In this document: positions 1 to 4,790 of the stretch, piece after piece
Layout of the letters: every line of letters starts with the position of its first letter
Numbering within the stretch: the stretch's first letter is position 1
Source: Pseudomonadota bacterium
GTDB lineage: Bacteria > Pseudomonadota > Alphaproteobacteria > Sphingomonadales > Sphingomonadaceae
NCBI GenBank assembly: GCA_023387085.1
Contig: JAEWIL010000154.1
Coordinates: forward strand, 1-5,853
DNA: 5,853 nucleotides
Direction of reading: 5' to 3'
Program-made: the position numbers and the translations under genes
Notes under the pieces: generated by a model
Seen by the model: the letters and a program-made list of their open reading frames with translations, nothing else
What the model was told of the DNA's origin: nothing
The model's database searches: none

Positions 1-557
1 GCCCCAGGGCGGGTCAGAAGATCGTCGCCGATACGTTGAAGAGGTTCGGCCGCCTTGACATCCTGGTCAACAATGCCGGCGAACAGCATCCTGCAGAAGA
101 TATCCGCGATATCAGCCCCGACCAACTCCAGCGGACCTTCCAGACCAATATATTCGGAATGTTCTATCTGGTGCAGGCGGCGCTGCCCCACCTCAAGCAA
201 GGCGCAGCGATCGTCAACTGCACCAGCGTCACCATGTATCAGGGCAGCGAAGGGCTGCTCGACTACAGCGCGACGAAGGGTGCGATCACGGCGTTCACCC
301 GCTCACTCAGTGAAAATCTGGTAGGGAAGGGCATCCGCGTCAATGGCGTTGCCCCGGGGCCGATCTGGACCCCGCTCAATCCGCGCGGCGGCGCGCCGGC
401 GGACAAGGTCGCCACCTTCGGCGAGAGCACACCGATGAAGCGGCCCGGCGAACCGAACGAAGTCGCGCCGGCCTTTCTGTTCCTCGCGTGCGACGACAGC
501 AGCTATATGTCGGGCCAAGTGTTGCATCCGAATGGCGGCACGATCGTTAATGGCTAG
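1..557 (+). CDS. SDR family NAD(P)-dependent oxidoreductase, 5' truncated by window edge
   Basis: This is the C-terminal part of a classical short-chain dehydrogenase/reductase, which catalyses NAD(P)H-dependent oxidation or reduction of an alcohol/carbonyl pair in the cytoplasm. The reading frame is open from base 3 to the TAG at 555-557, and the N-terminal TGxxxGxG cofactor motif must lie upstream of the window. Visible SDR landmarks are NNAG (from base 69), the structural Asn in QTNIFG, the catalytic Ser in NCTS, the catalytic YSATK (Tyr at 264-266) and the PGPIWTPL segment after the active site. The C-terminus, with SYMSGQVLHPNGG, is a normal family ending. The GEQHPAEDI region after NNAG resembles the YghA/general-stress-protein-39 subgroup, often annotated as glucose or ribitol dehydrogenase-like. 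That substrate assignment is weak. A TTG at 36 is in frame but is internal to the fold, so it is not the start. The DUF3008 gene follows after 21 nt and may be co-transcribed. Confidence 0.93.
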   Translation, partial: PRAGQKIVADTLKRFGRLDILVNNAGEQHPAEDIRDISPDQLQRTFQTNIFGMFYLVQAALPHLKQGAAIVNCTSVTMYQGSEGLLDYSATKGAITAFTRSLSENLVGKGIRVNGVAPGPIWTPLNPRGGAPADKVATFGESTPMKRPGEPNEVAPAFLFLACDDSSYMSGQVLHPNGGTIVNG

Positions 558-566
558 CGGGGCGGC

Positions 567-571
567 AGGAG
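567..571 (+). promoter_or_regulatory. Shine-Dalgarno site deciding the DUF3008 start
   Basis: AGGAG lies 7 nt before the ATG at 579 and only 1 nt before the in-frame ATG at 573. Normal spacing therefore picks 579. That start also gives the family-like N-terminus MPAKSKAQQKAAG. Confidence 0.7.
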
Positions 572-578
572 AATGATC

Positions 579-737
579 ATGCCAGCCAAATCGAAAGCCC
601 AACAGAAAGCCGCCGGCGCGGCGCTCAGCGCCAAACGCGGCGACACGCCCAAGTCAAAACTCAAGGGTGCGTCGAAGCAGATGGCCGACAGCATGACGGA
701 AAAGCAGCTCGAGGATTTCGCCAAAGGCTCGACCTAG
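579..737 (+). CDS. DUF3008 family small protein, apparently C-terminally truncated
   Basis: A 52-residue, lysine- and alanine-rich, very hydrophilic protein beginning MPAKSKAQQKAAGAALSAKR. I recognise this from memory as the DUF3008 family, small proteins of about 60 residues in alphaproteobacteria and relatives. Their function is unknown and they are often found near stress-related genes. The start at 579 is chosen over the in-frame ATG at 573 because of Shine-Dalgarno spacing and the conserved N-terminus. The core GASKQMADSMTEKQLEDFAKGST is typical. The frame ends at TAG 735-737. After it the same frame continues with GKPEHAD and a second TAG at 759-761. Family members usually end in something like K-G-K-P-E-H plus a short tail, so the first TAG looks like an AAG-to-TAG change that removes about eight residues. 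The tail is probably dispensable or the gene is recently damaged; a base-call error is also possible. It lies directly downstream of the SDR gene. Confidence 0.8.
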   Translation: MPAKSKAQQKAAGAALSAKRGDTPKSKLKGASKQMADSMTEKQLEDFAKGST

Positions 738-779
738 GGCAAACCCGAACACGCCGACTAGACCCGTGCATTGTCCGGT

Positions 780-814
780 GCGGGATCGACCCTATGTTTC
801 GCGATACGATCCGC
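780..814. terminator. Weak candidate bidirectional terminator hairpin between convergent genes
   Basis: An inverted repeat pairs 780-788 (GCGGGATCG) with 807-814 (CGATCCGC). It gives eight base pairs with one bulged G and an 18-nt loop. It sits between the convergent DUF3008 and monooxygenase genes, where a shared terminator is expected. No convincing T-run follows on either strand, so the call rests on position and the imperfect stem only. Nothing else is visible between 762 and 848. Confidence 0.2.
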
Positions 815-848
815 CAGCCACATCCTGCACGGGATGACGATGGCCGAG

Positions 849-2381
849 TTATTCTGCCGCTTCCAGTTCTGCCGCAGGGGCGATGGTCCTTGGAACAGCG
901 CCCGCCTTGCTGAACGTCAGCACGCCGTCGACAATGTCGCCGGTCCGCATATCGACGCGGTCCTTGATATAATGCTGGTTGAGCCGCCAAGGCATCTGGT
1001 CGGCGTTCTTCGGCATGATGTCGAGCGAGCGCTGGATATAACCCGACGAGAAATCGAAGATATTCTCTTCGGTCAGGCTATCGGGATCCTCGAGCACGGG
1101 CGTCGCGATATCGGCGTCAGCCTGCTCCATATGGTTGAGTACGCGGCAGACATATTCGGACACGATGTCGGCGCGGAGCGTCCAGCTGGCGTTCAGGTAG
1201 CCGAACACGACCGAGAAATTCGGGATGTTCGAGAACATGCACGCCTTGTAATAGAAATGCTCGTTCCACGCGATCGTTTCGCCATCGACGCGCACCGGAA
1301 TCTTGCCCGCGACAGCCAGCTTGAGCCCGGTCGCGGTAACGATGATGTCAGCGTCGAGATGCTTGCCCGATTTGAGCTGGATGCCCGTGGCATCGAAACG
1401 CTCGATATGATCGGTGACGACCGACGCTTTGTCGGCCTTCATCGCCTCGAAGAAATCGGCGTCGGGGACGAGGCAAAGGCGTTGTTCCCACGGATTGTAC
1501 GGGGGCGTGAAGGCCTCGGCATCATATTTGTCACCCAGCGACTTCTTGACCTGCTTGGTCAGGAAATCGCGGACCTTCTCCGGCTTGGTCCGCGCTTTGT
1601 TGAAGACGATGTCCTGCATCTTCACATTCTTGAACCGCGTGATCTTGTACGCGAGTTCGCTCGGCAGGATCTTGCGCAGGAAGTTGGCAAAGCGGTCTTT
1701 CGCCGGCCGGATCGCATACCAGGTCGGCGTCCGCTGGAGCATCGTGACGTGCGCCGCTCCCTTGCCGTCGCCTTTGTCGGTCATCGAGGGGACGATCGTC
1801 ACCGCGGTGGCGCCCGATCCGATCACGACGACCTTCTTGCCCGCATAATCGAGATCCTGCGGCCAGAATTGCGGATGGACGATCTGGCCCTGGAAATCCT
1901 CGCGGCCCGCGAACTGCGCATCGAAGGGCTCGTCATAATCATAATAGCCGGAGCCGAGATACAGCCAGCGGGCGGTCGTCGTCGTGACCGCGCCCTTGTC
2001 GTCCTCCATCGTGACGGTCCAGCGCGCCGTGCCGCTGTCCCAATCGGCGCCCGTCACCTTGGCGTTGAAACGAATCTTGTCGCGGATGCCGCGTTCGTCG
2101 ACGATGCGGTTGAGATATTCGAGGATGGAAGGACCGTCGGCGATCGACTTCTCGTGCTTCCACGGTTCGAAGACGAAGCCGAGCGTGTGCATGTCGCTGT
2201 CCGACCGGATGCCGGGATAGCGGAAGAGATCCCACGTCCCGCCCAGATTCGCGCGGCGTTCGGCCAGTCCGAAGCTGCGGTCGGGGCAATTCATCTGAAG
2301 ATGCACCGCCATGCCGATGCCCGAAATACCCGCGCCGACGATCAGAACGTCCTGATCCACCGGGCTTGCCGTGCCTGCCAT
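849..2381 (-). CDS. Flavin-containing Baeyer-Villiger-type monooxygenase (EthA/MymA-like)
   Basis: A class B flavoprotein monooxygenase of 510 residues that uses FAD and NADPH to insert oxygen next to a ketone or oxidise a soft heteroatom. Counting from the upstream ATG at 2396 (five residues longer), landmarks are the FAD Rossmann motif GAGISG (21-26), GGTWDLFRYPGIRSDSD (52-68), the BVMO fingerprint FxGxxxHxxxWP as FQGQIVHPQFWP (168-179), the NADPH Rossmann motif GSGATA (193-198) and the ATG hinge motif in VTATGL (353-358). The middle and C-terminal parts, such as NPWEQRLCLVPDADFF and PWRLNQHYIKD, strongly recall Mycobacterium EthA and MymA, which are about 490 residues. The physiological substrate cannot be read from sequence. 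I prefer the start at 2381 because GGGAG lies 8 nt upstream on the minus strand, whereas the ATG at 2394-2396 has only a weak A-rich leader. The gene is divergent from the Nudix-DUF47 gene and convergent with the DUF3008 gene. It appears intact. Confidence 0.95.
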   Translation of the reverse strand: MAGTASPVDQDVLIVGAGISGIGMAVHLQMNCPDRSFGLAERRANLGGTWDLFRYPGIRSDSDMHTLGFVFEPWKHEKSIADGPSILEYLNRIVDERGIRDKIRFNAKVTGADWDSGTARWTVTMEDDKGAVTTTTARWLYLGSGYYDYDEPFDAQFAGREDFQGQIVHPQFWPQDLDYAGKKVVVIGSGATAVTIVPSMTDKGDGKGAAHVTMLQRTPTWYAIRPAKDRFANFLRKILPSELAYKITRFKNVKMQDIVFNKARTKPEKVRDFLTKQVKKSLGDKYDAEAFTPPYNPWEQRLCLVPDADFFEAMKADKASVVTDHIERFDATGIQLKSGKHLDADIIVTATGLKLAVAGKIPVRVDGETIAWNEHFYYKACMFSNIPNFSVVFGYLNASWTLRADIVSEYVCRVLNHMEQADADIATPVLEDPDSLTEENIFDFSSGYIQRSLDIMPKNADQMPWRLNQHYIKDRVDMRTGDIVDGVLTFSKAGAVPRTIAPAAELEAAE

Positions 2382-2389
2382 GATTTCGT

Positions 2390-2394
2390 CTCCC
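2390..2394 (-). promoter_or_regulatory. Shine-Dalgarno site favouring the shorter monooxygenase start
   Basis: On the minus strand GGGAG lies 8 nt upstream of the ATG at 2381-2379. It overlaps the last base of the alternative upstream ATG at 2396-2394. If it is the ribosome site, the protein begins MAGTASPVDQ rather than MGDEIM. Confidence 0.55.
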
Positions 2395-2426
2395 ATTTTT
2401 CTTTAGAGTGCAGCTTACGCACCACG

Positions 2427-2439
2427 TTGCATTTTGCAA
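2427..2439. promoter_or_regulatory. 13-bp palindrome, possible operator in the divergent control region
   Basis: TTGCA-TTT-TGCAA is a perfect inverted repeat with 5-bp arms and a 3-bp spacer. It ends 46 bp upstream of the preferred monooxygenase start. The right arm is part of TTTGCAATC (2433-2441), which recurs exactly at 2521-2529 near the Nudix-DUF47 promoter. This could be the binding site of a dimeric regulator acting on one or both divergent genes. No regulator gene is in the window, and a short palindrome can occur by chance. Confidence 0.3.
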
Positions 2440-2488
2440 TCGAATTGACCGGCATGAAAGCAGGAGGCTTGCCGATGCGCCATTGCCG

Positions 2489-2517
2489 CTGTCACGATAT
2501 TGTCATAGGGGCGTCAC
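2489..2517 (+). promoter_or_regulatory. Pho box: three 11-bp-phased PhoB half-sites
   Basis: Three 7-mers start exactly 11 bp apart: CTGTCAC at 2489, TTGTCAT at 2500 and GCGTCAC at 2511. The GTCA core repeats at 2491, 2502 and 2513. PhoB binds direct repeats of a CTGTCAT/C-type heptamer separated by an AT-rich 4-bp tail, giving an 11-bp period, so spacing and core both match. The first two units are the best; the third has GC in place of the first two bases. The box stands 55 bp upstream of the preferred start of the DUF47-containing gene and PiT phosphate permease, so the context agrees. The regulatory sign is not certain. In Sinorhizobium the orthologous DUF47-pit operon is repressed by PhoB under phosphate limitation. 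Confidence 0.7.
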
Positions 2518-2528
2518 GAGTTTGCAAT
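2500..2528 (+). promoter_or_regulatory. Candidate sigma-70 promoter of the Nudix-DUF47-pit operon
   Basis: TTGTCA (2500-2505) matches the -35 consensus at five of six bases. It is separated by 17 bp from TGCAAT (2523-2528), which matches the -10 consensus at four of six. Transcription would begin near 2535, downstream of the ATG at 2530, which supports the ATG at 2572 as the start and gives a leader of about 37 nt. The -35 lies inside the second Pho-box unit and the third unit fills the spacer. Bound PhoB would then exclude RNA polymerase, although an activating arrangement cannot be ruled out. Confidence 0.35.
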
Positions 2529-2571
2529 CATGGGCCGCGGGGGGTGCGGTAGGGGGTATTCAGCGGGGTTT

Positions 2572-3696
2572 ATGCGTCAGATCGCGGTTCTTCCCTATCG
2601 GTTCAGCGGCGCGGACAAGGACGGGCCGACCGAGATATTGCTCATTACCTCGCGCGGGACGGGGCGCTGGGTCGTGCCGAAGGGCAACCCGCTGACCGGA
2701 CTGGATCGCCACGCTTCGGCGGCGGTCGAGGCGGAGGAGGAGGCGGGGGTCATCGGCGCCGTCTGTCCGACCTCGATCGGCAGCTATGAATATCGCAAAC
2801 GCCGCGCCAACGGCGCCGCGATCATGTACAATGTCGAGGTGTTCCCCCTCGCGGTGACGCGCGAACTGGACGAATGGAAGGAAATGGACGAGCGCGAGCG
2901 GCGCTGGTTCACGCTCGATCAGGCTGCCGCGTCGGTCGACGAGCCCGATCTTCAGGCGATGATCCGGTCGTTCGGCGACCGCGGCTTTCGCGCCGCGGCC
3001 CAGCGTTCGGGGGTCGTCTTCAATGTTGCTGAAAAGACAGGGGTCAATCGCATGTTTGCCTGGTTCCAGCGTCTGCTTCCCAAGCAGGGCAATTTCTTCG
3101 AGATGTTCGAGGCGCATGCGGTGACGCTGACCGCCGGTGCGGAGGCGCTTGCGCGCATGTTGCAGGGCGGGGAGGGCATGGCCGACCATGTCCAGGAAAT
3201 CATCGAGCGCGAACATGACGCCGACGCGATTACGCGCGAGGTTTTGCAGACTGTCCGCCGCACCTTCCTGACCCCGTTCGACCGCAGCGCGATAACCGAC
3301 CTGATCGCGTCGATGGACGATGCGATCGACGAAATGCAGAAGACGGCGGGCGCTGTTGACCTCTATGACGTCACCGAATTCGAGCCCGAGATGCGCGACA
3401 TCGGCGGTATCATCGTTGACGCCGCGCGGCTCACCGCCGAGGCCCTGCCGCTCCTGCGAAACATCTCGGCCAACGGCGCGCGCCTGCACGAATTGACCGA
3501 ACGGCTCGTCCGCATGGAGGGCCATGCCGACGACATCCACGCCGCCGGGCTGAAGCGCCTGTTCAAGGAGCATGGCGAAGCCAATCCGACGCGCTTCCTG
3601 ATCGCGCGCGAACTGTTCCGCCATCTCGAGCGCGTCACCGACAGCTTCGAGGATGTCGCGAACGAAATCGACGGCCTGGTCATCGACCACGCGTAA
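2572..3696 (+). CDS. Nudix hydrolase-DUF47 (PhoU-like) fusion protein
   Basis: A 374-residue two-domain cytoplasmic protein. Residues 1 to about 150 form a Nudix hydrolase domain, with VVPKGNPLTG leading into a Nudix box at 38-60. The metal-binding glutamates in EAEEEAGV are present, but the usual first Glu is Leu44 and the usual Arg is Val52. The compact fold and W33-V-V-P-K resemble the diphosphoinositol-polyphosphate/Ap6A-type subgroup; the substrate is unknown. From Met161 to the end (214 residues) the protein is a complete DUF47/PhoU_div domain, starting MFAWFQRLLPKQGNFFEMFEAHA, with helical segments and FDRSAITDLIASMDDAIDEMQ. DUF47 proteins normally occur as separate genes of about this length beside PiT permeases and are thought to control them. 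I prefer the ATG at 2572. The in-frame ATG at 2530 adds a glycine-rich 14-residue leader and would precede the likely transcription start. Ribosome sites are poor at both. The PiT gene follows after 14 nt. A second start at 3052 could yield DUF47 alone. Confidence 0.9.
   Translation: MRQIAVLPYRFSGADKDGPTEILLITSRGTGRWVVPKGNPLTGLDRHASAAVEAEEEAGVIGAVCPTSIGSYEYRKRRANGAAIMYNVEVFPLAVTRELDEWKEMDERERRWFTLDQAAASVDEPDLQAMIRSFGDRGFRAAAQRSGVVFNVAEKTGVNRMFAWFQRLLPKQGNFFEMFEAHAVTLTAGAEALARMLQGGEGMADHVQEIIEREHDADAITREVLQTVRRTFLTPFDRSAITDLIASMDDAIDEMQKTAGAVDLYDVTEFEPEMRDIGGIIVDAARLTAEALPLLRNISANGARLHELTERLVRMEGHADDIHAAGLKRLFKEHGEANPTRFLIARELFRHLERVTDSFEDVANEIDGLVIDHA
3039..3043 (+). promoter_or_regulatory. 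Possible internal ribosome site for stand-alone DUF47
   Basis: AGGGG lies 8 nt before an in-frame ATG at 3052. That ATG coincides with the usual N-terminus of stand-alone DUF47 proteins. It is a better ribosome site than the one at the fusion's own start. It could be a relic of two formerly separate genes or an active internal start giving a 214-residue product. Confidence 0.4.
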
Positions 3697-3710
3697 GCGG
3701 GGCGTTTTCG

Positions 3711-4724
3711 ATGCACGATCTCGCTTTTCCTCTTCTCGTCGGCCTGATCCTTCTTGCGCTGGCGTTCGACTTTCTGAACGGCCTCCACGATGCCGCCAAC
3801 AGCATCGCGACCGTCGTTGCGACGCGGCTTCTCCGGCCGGTGCAGGCGGTGCTTTTCGCTGCCTTTTTCAACTTCGCCGCCTATTTCCTGTCGCTCGCCT
3901 TTCCGGCGCTGCACAAGGTGGCCGAAACGATCGGTGCCGGGCTGATCGACAAGGATCTGGTGACGCCGGCGGTCGTGTTCGGAGCGCTCGTCGGCGCGAT
4001 GTTCTGGAACATCGTGACCTGGTTCAAGGGTATTCCTTCCTCATCGAGCCACGCGCTCGTCGGCGGCATCGTCGGTGCCGGCGTGGCGCATGCGGGGTTC
4101 GAGGGGATCCAGTGGACCGGCCTCAACAAGACTGTCATCGCGATCTTCCTGTCGCCGCTGCTCGGCATGCTGCTCGCTATGCTGGTGATGCTGCTCAGCA
4201 GCTGGGCGCTGCGCCGCGCGACCGCCAAATTCGCCGAAAGCACTTTCCGCTATCTTCATCTTTTTTCTTCTGCAGCCTATTCGCTCAGCCATGGTCTGAA
4301 TGACGCGCAAAAGACGATGGGGGTGATCACCGTCCTTCTCTATTCGACCGGCTATTTGACCGGCGAATTCCACGTCCCGCACTGGGTGGCGATTTCCTGT
4401 TATATCGCGATCGGGATCGGGACGCTGTCGGGCGGGTGGAAAATCATCGAGACCATGGGTGGACGCATCACCAAGCTGTCCCATCATCAGGGCTTTGCCG
4501 CCTCGACCGGCGGGTCGATCATGGTGTTCACCGCCAGCCTGCTCGGCATCCCGGTCTCTACGACGCACACCATCACCGGTGCGATCATCGGCGCCGGCGT
4601 GGCTCGCCGTGCGAGCGCCGTGCGCTGGGGCGTCGCGAGCAACGTCGTTGCGGCCTGGTTCATCACCATTCCGGCCAGCGCGATCGTGGCGGCGGCCTTT
4701 TACTCGCTTACACGCCTGTTCTGA
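3711..4724 (+). CDS. pit: PiT-family inorganic phosphate permease
   Basis: A 337-residue integral inner-membrane protein of the PiT (PF01384) family, which takes up phosphate, usually as a metal-phosphate complex, driven by the proton (or sodium) gradient. The two inverted family signatures are clear. The first is FLNGLHDAANSIATVVATR at 21-39, paired with GIPSSSSHALVGG at 107-119. The second is SHGLNDAQKTMG at 193-204, paired with GIPVSTTHTITGAIIGAG from 279. About ten hydrophobic segments are visible, with a charged cytoplasmic stretch near 168-180. The length agrees with short bacterial Pit proteins of about 330-340 residues, which lack the long central loop of E. coli PitA (about 500). The start at 3711 lies 14 nt after the DUF47 stop, with a modest GGGG site 8 nt upstream, so the two genes are probably translated from one message. 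Control would come from the Pho box upstream of the fusion gene. The symbol follows the common family name. Confidence 0.96.
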   Translation: MHDLAFPLLVGLILLALAFDFLNGLHDAANSIATVVATRLLRPVQAVLFAAFFNFAAYFLSLAFPALHKVAETIGAGLIDKDLVTPAVVFGALVGAMFWNIVTWFKGIPSSSSHALVGGIVGAGVAHAGFEGIQWTGLNKTVIAIFLSPLLGMLLAMLVMLLSSWALRRATAKFAESTFRYLHLFSSAAYSLSHGLNDAQKTMGVITVLLYSTGYLTGEFHVPHWVAISCYIAIGIGTLSGGWKIIETMGGRITKLSHHQGFAASTGGSIMVFTASLLGIPVSTTHTITGAIIGAGVARRASAVRWGVASNVVAAWFITIPASAIVAAAFYSLTRLF

Positions 4725-4790
4725 TCATTCCGCTTGGCATTGTGGCCGGGCTGCACCACTACTCTTTGATGGCGGGCAAAAGGGGTGAAC

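Noticed and set aside
2445..2473. TTGACC at 2445-2450 as a -35 box for the phosphate operon
   Set aside because: No acceptable -10 element occurs 15-19 bp downstream. The TTGTCA/TGCAAT pair fits better.
771..2552. 593-codon open frame on the + strand opposite the monooxygenase gene
   Set aside because: It is the antisense of a clearly conserved flavin monooxygenase. Its translation is rich in Arg, Asp and His with no recognisable domain, as expected from high-GC codon bias on the opposite strand.
2530..2571. Upstream ATG at 2530 as the start of the Nudix-DUF47 protein
   Set aside because: The added 14 residues are glycine-rich and unlike a Nudix N-terminus, the ribosome site is poor, and the likely transcription start (about 2535) lies after it. 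It remains possible if another promoter is used.
2560..3690. 376-codon open frame on the - strand opposite the Nudix-DUF47 gene
   Set aside because: It mirrors the real gene almost end to end and its translation has no domain motifs. GC-rich third positions suppress stops in this antisense frame.
4725..4790. Promoter or terminator in the gap after pit
   Set aside because: TTGGCA at 4734 has no matching -10 at normal spacing, and no strong stem with a T-run was seen.
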